The notes beneath the pieces are model-generated. The model saw only the letters and a program-made list of their open reading frames with translations, did not search any database and was not told the DNA's origin. Source: Lachnospiraceae bacterium (GTDB taxonomy: Bacteria > Bacillota > Clostridia > Lachnospirales > Lachnospiraceae). Taken from it: DNA of 64,000 nucleotides. Position 1 is the first letter of the stretch. Each line of letters starts with the position of its first letter. The stretch is from assembly GCA_016282745.1 (NCBI GenBank), contig JAEELL010000106.1, positions 46,450-110,449 of the forward strand, given 5' to 3'. The position numbers and the translations under genes were made by a program. Positions 20,081 through 28,096 of this stretch are shown piece by piece.

Positions 20081-20215
20081 CGTTCATATTGTGTGAGTAA
20101 GTAGTATTTATTGTAGATTAAGTGTAGTAAATAATATTGAATGAGGGGCAGGAGGAAATGGACGCTTTGATGATGTATTTGTTATAAAAATGATAGTGAT
20201 AAATAGATAATTGTA

Positions 20216-20224
20216 TGTTATAAT
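20216..20224 (+). promoter_or_regulatory. Extended -10 promoter for the toxin operon
   Basis: TATAAT at 20219-20224 preceded by TGT gives an extended -10 element about 58 bases before the GTG start at 20282. No good -35 hexamer is seen 17 bases upstream. Confidence 0.45.
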
Positions 20225-20281
20225 CGAAAAAGCGATAATTTATAAACGTAATAAATGGTGAATAATGAAAGAAGGGGTATT

Positions 20282-20857
20282 GTGACAACAGCAGAACAGA
20301 AAAAACATGAGGAAGAATATAATCAGGCAAAACGAAGATATGAAAATGCATATGGCGATAAGGCACGATATGAGAGAGAGCTGATTAATCTTCAGTCCAG
20401 AAGAACTCAGATTATAAATGAAATAAACAGTAAGAAATCGGATAAAAAGCACTTGAAAAGTACATATAAGACGATAGAACAATCGAGTGGAAAGAATAGT
20501 GATATTAATGCATATCTAACAAAATCAAATGAGAAACTGGCTTCAGCTGCTTTACAGTTTAAAGGTATTGGCGAATCTAGTAAAGGTAAACAAAAAGACT
20601 TGGAACAGTTGTTTTCGGAGAAAAATACAAAATCCAAGAACAATATAAAAAAAGCCTTTGATGAGATGAAGAAAGCCAAAGGAAAGCTGGATACCAAGAT
20701 TGCGGAATTAAAGAAAAATATTAAAGATTTAGAAGATGAAATGGATTCCAATGGTACGAACCAGTCAAGATGTAAAGCAAACATTGAAGCGGCAAAAAAT
20801 GCTATGAATAAAGCCTCAGCAGATATGGCTTATCATAAAAAACATATGCAACAGTGA
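20282..20857 (+). CDS. Coiled-coil T7SS toxin partner (Lap/DUF5082-like)
   Basis: A 191-residue, highly charged helical protein without hydrophobic segments, starting at GTG 20282 after AAGAAGGGG. In-frame ATG 20255 lacks a ribosome binding site. Long helices (YNQAKRRYENAYGDKARYE, and LDTKIAELKKNIKDLEDEM) suggest a helical hairpin. In T7SSb loci, small helical proteins directly before LXG-type toxins (Lap1/Lap2, DUF5082) bind the toxin's N-terminal helices and deliver it. This gene has that position, 34 bases before the toxin. I infer that role; sequence similarity to those families is not obvious by eye. Confidence 0.6.
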   Translation: MTTAEQKKHEEEYNQAKRRYENAYGDKARYERELINLQSRRTQIINEINSKKSDKKHLKSTYKTIEQSSGKNSDINAYLTKSNEKLASAALQFKGIGESSKGKQKDLEQLFSEKNTKSKNNIKKAFDEMKKAKGKLDTKIAELKKNIKDLEDEMDSNGTNQSRCKANIEAAKNAMNKASADMAYHKKHMQQ

Positions 20858-20891
20858 TTTGAATAAGTGATTAATACGAAAGTAGGAATAA

Positions 20892-22730
20892 ATGGCAACA
20901 ATTACATTATACAAGGATAAATTGAATGGAGTAGGCGGATTTATTAACGGTATACTTAAAAATTCTAATAATTTAGATACGCAGCTAACTACATTAAAGT
21001 CAACTCTTCAGGGTGTCGACAGTAGCACCTATAATTTAGAAGATGCTGTAGAGAGTATTCGATCTTCTTCAAAATCAGAGAAAGACAAGGTCTCTGATTT
21101 GAAGAAACTGAATAAAGAAATAAGTAACTTTATTAATACGGTAACCAATCGTGATAACTCTGCTAGAGATGAAATTAACAAGAAAAAAGATGACTTTTAT
21201 ACAAAGTATAATTATTTAAAACCTGAATGCGAAAAGGACGCGTTGGAAAAAATTGTTGACAGTTTGGAAACGGTGGCGGACTGGTGTGCTAAACATTGGA
21301 AATTAATTGCAACAATAGTCATCGTAGCAGTTGCAATCGTATTGCTTGTAACAGGTGTAGGAGGAGTTATCCTTGCAGGCGCATGTTGGGGAGCTATAAT
21401 GGGAGCTGTTATAGGTGGTGTCTCAGGTGGGCTGGAAAGTATGGCAAACGGTGGTTCATTTCTACAAGGTTTTGAGGATGGAGCATTCTCTGGTGCTGTA
21501 AGCGGTGCTATTATGGGAGGAGCATTTGCTGGACTTGGAGCAGCAGGTGCTGCCGCAGGCAAGGGAATGAATGCCTTATATAAAGGTGCAGCGTGTGCCT
21601 CTAATTTAGGAAAAGCAGTAAAAGGAATTGCTGTTGTATCTAAGGTTATAAGCGGTGGAATGGGATTGTTTGATACATTGGCATTGGCGGATATGGCTCT
21701 AGATAATGGTCATAATCCTATCGCAGATTTAAACAAAAAGCTACATTCGAACAAGGCATATAATATTTTTCAAACTGGTGTATCAGCATTGGCAGTATTC
21801 ACAGGTGGTATGACTTCCACGATGAAGTGCTTTATAGCAGGAACAAAAGTAATAACATCGAATGGATTAGTCACAATTGAACGAATAAAAGTCGGAGATA
21901 TGGTATTGTCTACTAATGCAGATAATATGGAGACAGAGTATAAAGCAGTTTTAGAGACCTATGTAAGGAAAACAAAAGAGTTGGTTCATTTATATTTTAA
22001 TGGCGAAGAAATAATGACTACATCTGATCATCCTTTCTATGTGGTGGATAAGGGCTTTGTAAATGCAATTGATTTATGCATCGGTAGCAAACTTATGAAC
22101 AACGATGGTGAGATAGTTGAAATTGAGCAAATATACCGTGAAATTCTTGCGCTTGAAACAGTCAAGGTATATAATTTAAAAGTAGAAGATTTTCATACAT
22201 ATTATGTTGGTGAAAATAGTATTTTAGTTCATAATGCAGATTATAATCAAGCACCAAAAGATATAATCGGCGAAAGGTCAAAGGATTTGGATACAAGAGA
22301 GCATCCATCCAAACAAAAACAAATCGGTGCAAAAGAGAAAAAACTTTTGAAAAGTAAAGTAGAAGATAGAACAATTACAAAAGAAGAATATAAAACACTG
22401 AAGTGGAACGAAAAGATGTCAAAAAAGAGACAGAATGGTGTTAACAAGTTCTGGGAGCAAGAGAGAACAAGAGTTAAAAATGGCGAAAATGGGACTAGGA
22501 ATTGGAGTGAAAGTCAAAAGTTAGATATTATCAATGGTAAAAGACCGAAGTATAATGGAAAAACAATTCAAGGGCATCATACATATAGTGTTTCAAAGTA
22601 TCCACATTTAGCAGATAAAGGGGAAATAATATATCCTGCGACTCAAAATGAGCATTTTAATGGGTGGCATGGTGGAAATTACAAAAATAGTTTGCCAGGA
22701 GAACCAATAAAAACAATATTAGATTTTTAG
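20892..22730 (+). CDS. T7SS polymorphic toxin: helical targeting region, Hint, HNH/EndoVII nuclease
   Basis: A 612-residue toxin. Residues 1-135 are helical with an early L-N-G (KLNGVGGFI), likely the T7SS targeting region. Residues 136-235 are hydrophobic and Gly/Ala-rich, suited to membrane passage. A complete Hint self-cleaving domain spans C313 (KCFIAGTKV) to H447-N448 (LVHNAD), with the TSDHPFYV block near 377. The next residue is Ala, so cleavage rather than splicing is expected, freeing residues 449-612. That part has G561-H562-H563 (TIQGHHTYSVSKYP) and NEHFNGWHGGNYKN, a GHH/WHG-type HNH/EndoVII nuclease. The N-terminus is about 85% identical to that of the toxin at 43211. The likely immunity gene follows 10 bases later. 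Confidence 0.85.
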   Translation: MATITLYKDKLNGVGGFINGILKNSNNLDTQLTTLKSTLQGVDSSTYNLEDAVESIRSSSKSEKDKVSDLKKLNKEISNFINTVTNRDNSARDEINKKKDDFYTKYNYLKPECEKDALEKIVDSLETVADWCAKHWKLIATIVIVAVAIVLLVTGVGGVILAGACWGAIMGAVIGGVSGGLESMANGGSFLQGFEDGAFSGAVSGAIMGGAFAGLGAAGAAAGKGMNALYKGAACASNLGKAVKGIAVVSKVISGGMGLFDTLALADMALDNGHNPIADLNKKLHSNKAYNIFQTGVSALAVFTGGMTSTMKCFIAGTKVITSNGLVTIERIKVGDMVLSTNADNMETEYKAVLETYVRKTKELVHLYFNGEEIMTTSDHPFYVVDKGFVNAIDLCIGSKLMNNDGEIVEIEQIYREILALETVKVYNLKVEDFHTYYVGENSILVHNADYNQAPKDIIGERSKDLDTREHPSKQKQIGAKEKKLLKSKVEDRTITKEEYKTLKWNEKMSKKRQNGVNKFWEQERTRVKNGENGTRNWSESQKLDIINGKRPKYNGKTIQGHHTYSVSKYPHLADKGEIIYPATQNEHFNGWHGGNYKNSLPGEPIKTILDF

Positions 22731-22740
22731 GAGAAAGAAT

Positions 22741-23079
22741 ATGGGAATGATAGGTTTAAAATTAGCTAATCAATCGTTTAGTGCATGCGTAGCAAAAATA
22801 ATTAGAAAGTACACATCTTACTCAATTTCTGATATCAAATTAAAAGTGCAAAAAGAAGAATATGTATTTGAGTGTGACTATATCGATTCAGAAGGGATTA
22901 ATACAATAATAAAGATATACAAAGAGATGAAAGAAAATGGCATTGATTGTGTGATTTATGAACATGATGAAATTACTACAATTGACTTTTTACATAATTT
23001 ATTGCTGTCATATGAGGAAACTGAACGACAGGTTGAGGAAGAAATAGAAGATGAAGTTTTGAGAGAAAACAATATTTAG
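22741..23079 (+). CDS. Probable immunity protein for the HNH toxin
   Basis: A 112-residue soluble protein starting ten bases after the toxin stop with GGAGAAAG upstream. The C-terminus is acidic (about ten Glu/Asp in the last 20 residues). I do not recognise a family. Position directly after the nuclease toxin and small acidic character are typical of immunity proteins. Specific binding to the HNH domain is inferred. Confidence 0.6.
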   Translation: MGMIGLKLANQSFSACVAKIIRKYTSYSISDIKLKVQKEEYVFECDYIDSEGINTIIKIYKEMKENGIDCVIYEHDEITTIDFLHNLLLSYEETERQVEEEIEDEVLRENNI

Positions 23080-23313
23080 ATATAATATGGACTGCGGCAA
23101 AAAAAGTGTGATTTCTATGATATAGATATCAATTAAAAAAGAGAACAACTATGAAAAGTCAAGAATAAATCCAGAAAGAATTAATTGAACACTAGCTTTA
23201 TTAATCGGCCGACCTTAACTAGACTTTCTAGAGAAGGTGCTTTGAAAATCTATGATAAGGCCCTTCTGTTTTGGGTTAAAAGTTACATTATCAGTTAACA
23301 TCATTATTAATGA
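23080..23313. other. Decayed intergenic segment after the toxin/immunity pair
   Basis: No intact gene. Bases 23088-23140 resemble 45303-45355, which follow the immunity gene of the other toxin (TGGACTGCGGCAAAAAAAGTG against TGGATTGCGGTGAAAAAGTG). A weak hairpin (AGAAGG 23232-23237, CCTTCT 23262-23267, then GTTTT) could terminate the toxin transcript. Confidence 0.4.
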
Positions 23314-23626
23314 CACGGACAAGTAAACGAACAGTACCCAGAAACAGACAGTTATCGAGTTGAAGGAGAGAAACTTCTAAGGGATTCAAACGAAAAAAGT
23401 AGGTAATCCAGAGACTGGAACTGGAGGTAGAATTGACTTTGTTGTTGATGAAAATGGCAAAATTGTTGATTCTATTGAGGTTACATCACTTACAGCTGAC
23501 AAAACAGCACAAATGGCTAAAGAAATGAGGATAAGAGAAAAAGGCGGAAATTATGTAAGAATGTCTGATAAGTCTTTAGCTGAAATTCCTAGTGATATCA
23601 TAACTAGAATATTAAAATTGGATTAA
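23314..23626 (+). pseudogene. Orphan toxin C-terminus, restriction-endonuclease fold, frameshifted
   Basis: Two reading frames together encode the end of a toxin. The first (GQVNEQYPETDSYRVEGEKL, from 23317) runs to the A-run at 23393-23398. The second continues with NPETGTGGRIDFVVDENGK, then SIEVTSLTADKTAQMAKEM, and ends at 23626. One extra A in the run accounts for the shift. The GRIDFVV and IEVTS strands and the KEMRIREKGGNYV helix match toxin domains with a restriction-endonuclease fold (D...ExT core). There is no start or targeting region, so this is a displaced or dead toxin tip beside the intact toxin. Confidence 0.65.
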
Positions 23627-23658
23627 ATAATTGGTAAGCAGGAACATAAAGGGTAATT

Positions 23659-23959
23659 ATTGATAAGGCGGCTTGGCAAATTGATGGTGGTGTACCGGAA
23701 GATTTAGTTGTAAGTCATTTTAGAACAGTATTCTTATGGCTTTATAGTCATGACATGTTAACTGATGAAGGAATTGAAGAATATGAAGATGGCATTGATG
23801 ATTGTGCATCTTTAATTGATGAATTGATAAATGAAAAAAGGGATAAGTTTCCTTGAAAAGTGCTATGATGATTATATAAAAGCTGTTGCGGACGAACTTT
23901 ATGGAAATGATATTGAAGGTAGGGTGCTTGATAAAATCTATGCTTCATATATGGGCTAG
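23659..23959 (+). pseudogene. Decayed DUF7832-like immunity gene
   Basis: The frame from 23659 encodes IDKAAWQIDGG, then SHFRTVFLWLYSHDMLTDE, and stops at about 23856. A second frame continues from about 23830 (MKKGISFLEKCYDDYIKAVA) to the TAG at 23957-23959. The first part matches the start of the intact protein at 1056-1523. The ATG is missing (ATT in its place) and the frame is broken once. It probably was the immunity gene for the restriction-endonuclease-fold toxin tip just upstream. Confidence 0.65.
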
Positions 23960-24061
23960 AGGAGTGAAAAAATAATGGATTGTAGGATTAGTGTATGTTT
24001 TGTGCAAAACATTTACTCAATGTGAAAAATGATTGACATTTTGTAATGCTGCTGATTTAAG

Positions 24062-24097
24062 ACTATTTGGTTACTCAGTAATCAAATAGTTTTTTTG
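24062..24097 (+). terminator. Strong rho-independent terminator
   Basis: A near-palindrome, ACTATTTGGTTACT / AGTAATCAAATAGT, one G-T pair, followed by a run of eight T. It isolates the toxin flank from the T7SS operon. Confidence 0.85.
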
Positions 24098-24150
24098 TTT
24101 AAGAAAATGTCAGACGATAATACAATATAAATAAAATTGTCAGAATATGG

Positions 24151-24179
24151 TTGAAAATCTGATTAATAATTGATACTAT
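24151..24179 (+). promoter_or_regulatory. Sigma-A-type promoter of the T7SS operon
   Basis: TTGAAA (24151-24156), 17-base spacer, TACTAT (24174-24179), 37 bases before the ATG of the TPR gene and just after a strong terminator. It probably drives the T7SS genes from 24216. Confidence 0.6.
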
Positions 24180-24215
24180 TATTTAAGGTGATGAAAATAG
24201 AAAGATGGTGGATAC

Positions 24216-25739
24216 ATGAGTAATAATATAGATATTGATTCAATTATTGCAGATTCTAAAATAGCATTTATTCAGGGGAAATACGATGAAGCATTAGTAC
24301 TTGCAAGTAAAGCTATTAGAGAGGATTCGAAAAATCCAGATGCGTATTTGTGCGCGGGAAATGCCTATATGTCTATGACAAATTACGAGCAGGCAGTTGA
24401 GCAGTATAAGAAAGCGGTAGAGTGTGATCCGGAAAATGGTGACAGATATTTTCATTTAGGATATGCGTTCTCGACTAATGGGCAGCCTGCTGAGGGTCTG
24501 GCAGCATTTGCAAAGGCAGACGAGTTGGACTGTTCTCCGGAAGTAATTGGACAATTGTACAAGATTATGGGAATGCTTTGCTTTGAAATGAAGAGATACG
24601 AAGATGCTGTGTTGAATTTATGTAAGGCAGAGAGAATCATAGGCATTGATGTGGATATTCTTCAGAGAAAAGCGCTAAGTTATGGCTTGAGTGGTAAATT
24701 GGCACAAGGAATAGAGGTGGCCAATCAGATAAAACTGTTAGCACCTACTCAATACATAGGATATAGAATAGCTAAAGAACTGCTTTTGCAGGAAAATCGA
24801 GAAGAAGAAGTTGAAAAGGAATTGGATAGAGCAAGACGTTTCGCTGATCCATGTATGGAATATTTCTTTGATCGTGTATCTTTGGAATTGGCTAAATATT
24901 CTTTGGATGCAGAAGAAGAACATTTGAATGAAGCGCTTAAATTGTTAAATGATGCATTGCTAGTGCTTAATCCAAGTGTTGAAGAAGTTGTTGATTGTTA
25001 TGTCAACGCTGCTGAAATTTATATAAGAAAAGAAGATTCTGAAATGGCAATTAATTGTCTTCAAGCATCAGAAAATCCTGCCCAGTCATATAATGAAAGA
25101 TTTTCGGTTGTAAAGGTTGATTACCGTCAACCAGAAGGAGCCATTCTGAGACCAAGTGAAAGAGAGATAGAACGAGCAATTGAAGATGCGCGTAGAAAAT
25201 ATGGTGACAGAGAAATTGAACGAATGGGCATGCAGAATGCAAGAAGGATTACAGAAAATAGACCAATGAATGATGAGGCATTAACTCCGGTTAGTGTTGA
25301 CATGAATGAAAACAAGAAAGCGTATAAGCTTAATCCTGATGAGGAGTTGAATTATACAAAGGAAGCGATAGATAAAATTGATAGATTGTATGTATCGGCA
25401 TATTCAATTGATAATGATACCGCTAAAATTAAACAATACGCATCAAAATTGGTTGCCAGCGATGATATTCAAAATCAGTATATTGGTAAATATAGTATGG
25501 CAAAAGCGCTGAAGGATGAAGGATATGAGCAGGCAGATGAAGAGTATGAAACTCTTCTTAAATTCCTTAGAAATGCATCTATCAAAGATCCGACAGATTT
25601 GATGGCAGTATCGTTTAGAGTACAGTGCCTGATTGATATGGAAAGATATGATGAGGCAGAGGATATAGCTAGTCTGCTTTCGGATGAACTGAAAAAACCG
25701 TTATTAGAACAGATAAACAATGCTAAGCAAAAGTATTAA
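24216..25739 (+). CDS. Tetratricopeptide repeat protein of the T7SS locus
   Basis: A 507-residue soluble helical protein. Tandem TPR motifs fill residues about 10-200 (e.g. IAFIQGKYDEALVLASKAI, DAYLCAGNAYMSMTNYEQAV, DRYFHLGYAFSTNGQPAEGL), with weaker repeats at 230-290 and 430-500. There is no signal peptide. It is the first gene after the promoter at 24151 and precedes the WXG100-like genes. TPR scaffolds bind protein partners, so a cytoplasmic chaperone or assembly role for the secretion system is likely. That is inferred from position. Confidence 0.75.
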   Translation: MSNNIDIDSIIADSKIAFIQGKYDEALVLASKAIREDSKNPDAYLCAGNAYMSMTNYEQAVEQYKKAVECDPENGDRYFHLGYAFSTNGQPAEGLAAFAKADELDCSPEVIGQLYKIMGMLCFEMKRYEDAVLNLCKAERIIGIDVDILQRKALSYGLSGKLAQGIEVANQIKLLAPTQYIGYRIAKELLLQENREEEVEKELDRARRFADPCMEYFFDRVSLELAKYSLDAEEEHLNEALKLLNDALLVLNPSVEEVVDCYVNAAEIYIRKEDSEMAINCLQASENPAQSYNERFSVVKVDYRQPEGAILRPSEREIERAIEDARRKYGDREIERMGMQNARRITENRPMNDEALTPVSVDMNENKKAYKLNPDEELNYTKEAIDKIDRLYVSAYSIDNDTAKIKQYASKLVASDDIQNQYIGKYSMAKALKDEGYEQADEEYETLLKFLRNASIKDPTDLMAVSFRVQCLIDMERYDEAEDIASLLSDELKKPLLEQINNAKQKY

Positions 25740-25796
25740 TTGCTTCTGTGTTGCAAACAATAGATAACTAGATTCTATTTATGCTGAAAGGGGGGG

Positions 25797-26117
25797 ATGA
25801 ATGTGGCATGGATGACAAAGGACATCAAAATTAATGAAGAAAAGTTTGAGACTGCGGCAAAAGATATGAGAACGTTGAAGAGAAGAACCGAAAACTTAAA
25901 GAAAAAGTTAGAAGGTATGTATAATGATTTGTCAAAGGCAATTAACACTGAAGCAGGAAGTGAACTGAAATTAGAAGCAAAAAGCGTTCTACTTGAGCCT
26001 GTTGAAGATATGGCAAAAGTGGTTGGACATATATCAGAGACACTTGATACTATTATTGGAAGTGGCTATTATAAGGACGTTTTTACAGGTTTTGAAGACC
26101 TGAAAAATATAATATAG
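25797..26117 (+). CDS. WXG100-like small helical protein 1
   Basis: About 106 residues forming two long helices (EKFETAAKDMRTLKRRTENL, and LEPVEDMAKVVGHISETL), the size and shape of WXG100 proteins. A clear W-x-G turn is missing. The start is ambiguous: the ATG at 25797 is very close to AAAGGGGGGG, and the in-frame GTG at 25803 is better spaced. It heads a run of three small secreted-type proteins before the EssC genes. Confidence 0.65.
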   Translation: MNVAWMTKDIKINEEKFETAAKDMRTLKRRTENLKKKLEGMYNDLSKAINTEAGSELKLEAKSVLLEPVEDMAKVVGHISETLDTIIGSGYYKDVFTGFEDLKNII

Positions 26118-26133
26118 GAGGTATGATTAAGTT

Positions 26134-26490
26134 ATGGCAGGAATGGGTACTACAGGTACAATTAACATGACAAAAGACATGATGGATAAAGCAATTTCAG
26201 CAATTGATACATATCAGACATCCATCACAACAATCAACACAGAATTGGATAATGAAATTAAGGGGTTAATACCAAGTAGTTTCTCAGGAGCAGCAGCTAC
26301 AGGATTTAATACATTCTACACAAATAATATTCAGCCTAATACAGGTGAGAATTTGAAGAAGATGTTAGATTCACTGAGAGATATCTGCAACACTATCAAA
26401 AAGCAGATTCCTGGAGATCAGGAAGGTGTTGATGACAAACTTGCCGAAGGCAACAAGGGCCAGAGTGGTTCAGCAGAAGGTAATAACTAA
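26134..26490 (+). CDS. WXG100-like small protein 2
   Basis: A 118-residue protein with helix-turn-helix form: helix 1 MTKDMMDKAISAIDTYQTSI, a turn FSGAAATGF where WXG would be, helix 2 TGENLKKMLDSLRDICNTIK, and a flexible Gly/Ser/Glu tail. It lies sixteen bases after the previous gene with AGGAGG upstream. It is probably a T7SS substrate or co-substrate exported as a dimer. The tail has no canonical YxxxD/E signal. Confidence 0.7.
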   Translation: MAGMGTTGTINMTKDMMDKAISAIDTYQTSITTINTELDNEIKGLIPSSFSGAAATGFNTFYTNNIQPNTGENLKKMLDSLRDICNTIKKQIPGDQEGVDDKLAEGNKGQSGSAEGNN

Positions 26491-26501
26491 GGAGGAAAGA
26501 T

Positions 26502-26813
26502 ATGGCAGATTGTAAGATTGTTAACGCAAAAGTCACTTCAACAGTTGGAAAAATAAACGAAATTAAAGGAAAATATAAAACTGCAGGAGAGACCTTCAAT
26601 ACAGATTTCACGACAGCAATTAGTGGTATGGAAGGTGAAACAAAAGACGCGTTACTTGATTTGTTCAACAAGAGTTATAAGGACTTTGTTACAAGTGAAG
26701 AAAAAGGACTTCCAGGCATGATTAAAGGTTTGGCAGATTTATTAGAAGGAAATAGAAGTAACTTTGAAAAAGTAGACTCACAGATTGCGAGTAGCATAAG
26801 AGGCGACAAGTAA
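26502..26813 (+). CDS. WXG100-like small protein 3
   Basis: A 103-residue helical protein with AAGGAGGAA upstream, 11 bases after the preceding gene. It has the two-helix outline (TVGKINEIKGKYKTAGETF, then LPGMIKGLADLLEGNRSNFE) without WXG. The group of three small genes ends at a hairpin terminator/attenuator at 26837. Its role as a T7SS substrate is inferred from size, fold and position. Confidence 0.65.
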   Translation: MADCKIVNAKVTSTVGKINEIKGKYKTAGETFNTDFTTAISGMEGETKDALLDLFNKSYKDFVTSEEKGLPGMIKGLADLLEGNRSNFEKVDSQIASSIRGDK

Positions 26814-26836
26814 TAGTAGTCGTATTTAAGTTCGTA

Positions 26837-26887
26837 AAAAGGTGCAACCGGTTTTCATGGATTATATGATAATGGGGTGCACCTTTT
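26837..26887 (+). terminator. Terminator or attenuator between WXG100-like genes and the T7SS machinery
   Basis: Perfect ten-base stem AAAAGGTGCA (26837-26846) with TGCACCTTTT (26878-26887). The T tract is inside the stem, so termination may be partial. It would give more transcript of the small secreted proteins than of the membrane machinery. Confidence 0.6.
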
Positions 26888-26914
26888 GACGGATATGGGA
26901 GGTTAGAGAGTATT

Positions 26915-28096
26915 TTGACTGAAGATAGTAATTTGAATATTGAAATTGAAGACGACATCGCTTTAGAATATGAAAAGAAAAAAGAAGAGAGAATACGTTT
27001 CGTAGACAGATTAGAGGAACTTGATAATGTTGTGATTCCAAGAGTAAAACCGAAACGCACGAAGCTTAAAAGAATAAAACTGAGTGGACTTTTGAATCCA
27101 ATGAAGTTTGATGAAGTTGAAGTTTCGTTGAATAATCAGCCAATGAGAATAGCAAGAGAAGCAGAAGCGGTTACAAAAGAAGCAGACAAAATCAGCGATG
27201 CATTGGATAGTATAAAAGATAAGAATGACATTGATATCCCGGTAGTAACAATGGCAAAAGCAGAGGAAGTAAATGTCAGACCAGTTGAGAGTGTTAAGAT
27301 AGATTTTTCAGAAATAAAGCGAGTTAATATAGATATAGAAAATGAAGTGGAAGGAATCAAAATAGAACCATACGAATTGACCGATATTTCACCAGCAATG
27401 TCAGTAGAAGCACCTGTAGTTCCAATAAATATGGAAGATTCCGACAATAATATTGAAATGCCGGATATTACATTGTCACATCCGGACGAAATTGATATAA
27501 GTATTCCACAGGAAAATGATATAGATTTACAAAAACCTGTTATTGCCAAAGCAGAAGTTAGACAGATTGAATTTGGAGATGCACAGGATATTGCGCTTGA
27601 AAAAGTACATATAGAGAAACCTGATTTTGAAAAGGTTGATATAGCACCTATGGATGATGTTTCACTTGAAAATAACACTGTAGTCGGTTGCCCTGAAGTA
27701 GATGTCAAATTACCTGAAGACATCACAGTAGATATCAGACAGGGTGATGTTATATCAACACCTGTAGTTGATATAAATGTACCTGAACAGAGGGTAGAGA
27801 GTGTAGTTGTCAACTTAATTCAGGCGCCTCAGAATTACAAAGTAGATTTAAATGAAAAAGTAGAAATTGGGGAAATAGCTAAGGTGGACATACCGTCTGT
27901 AAATGTTCCTGACATTATGTTCAAAGAGAATGAAGTTAAGGGACAGGATGGAATAGTGTTTGAAGCACCAAAGGTAGATATTGAGATACCGGAGGTCAGT
28001 CTGGAACCGACACCGGACACGCAACCATTTAATAATATTGACTTATCAAAAAGTATTAATGATGCGTTACAGCTTATTAAGAGTTTGGAGAAATAA
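26915..28096 (+). CDS. Acidic beta-repeat T7SS locus protein, novel
   Basis: A 393-residue protein I do not recognise. The first ~60 residues hold a basic patch (PRVKPKRTKLKRIKLSGLL). Residues about 100-370 form an irregular array of short beta units of alternating hydrophobic and acidic residues with Pro, such as VDINVPEQRVESVVV, VDIPSVNVPDI and PKVDIEIPEVSLEP, recalling a beta-solenoid or the eukaryotic AHNAK repeat. A short helix ends the protein (INDALQLIKSLEK). It has no signal peptide or TM. It starts at TTG 26915 with GGGAGG 12 bases upstream and abuts EssC1. It may be a cytoplasmic scaffold binding the ATPase; this is inference. Confidence 0.65.
   Translation: MTEDSNLNIEIEDDIALEYEKKKEERIRFVDRLEELDNVVIPRVKPKRTKLKRIKLSGLLNPMKFDEVEVSLNNQPMRIAREAEAVTKEADKISDALDSIKDKNDIDIPVVTMAKAEEVNVRPVESVKIDFSEIKRVNIDIENEVEGIKIEPYELTDISPAMSVEAPVVPINMEDSDNNIEMPDITLSHPDEIDISIPQENDIDLQKPVIAKAEVRQIEFGDAQDIALEKVHIEKPDFEKVDIAPMDDVSLENNTVVGCPEVDVKLPEDITVDIRQGDVISTPVVDINVPEQRVESVVVNLIQAPQNYKVDLNEKVEIGEIAKVDIPSVNVPDIMFKENEVKGQDGIVFEAPKVDIEIPEVSLEPTPDTQPFNNIDLSKSINDALQLIKSLEK

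Noticed and set aside
20159..20188. Eight-codon frame after AGGAGGAA
   Set aside because: Too short, with the ribosome binding site nearly touching the ATG; likely a remnant.
21212..21562. Pro/Ala-rich minus-strand frame under toxin 1 (and 43567-43956 under toxin 2)
   Set aside because: These mirror the Gly/Ala-rich coding strand and have no start signals.
23391..23400. Programmed -1 frameshift at A-AAA-AAG
   Set aside because: The two coding frames differ by +1, not -1, and the upstream toxin part and start are missing.
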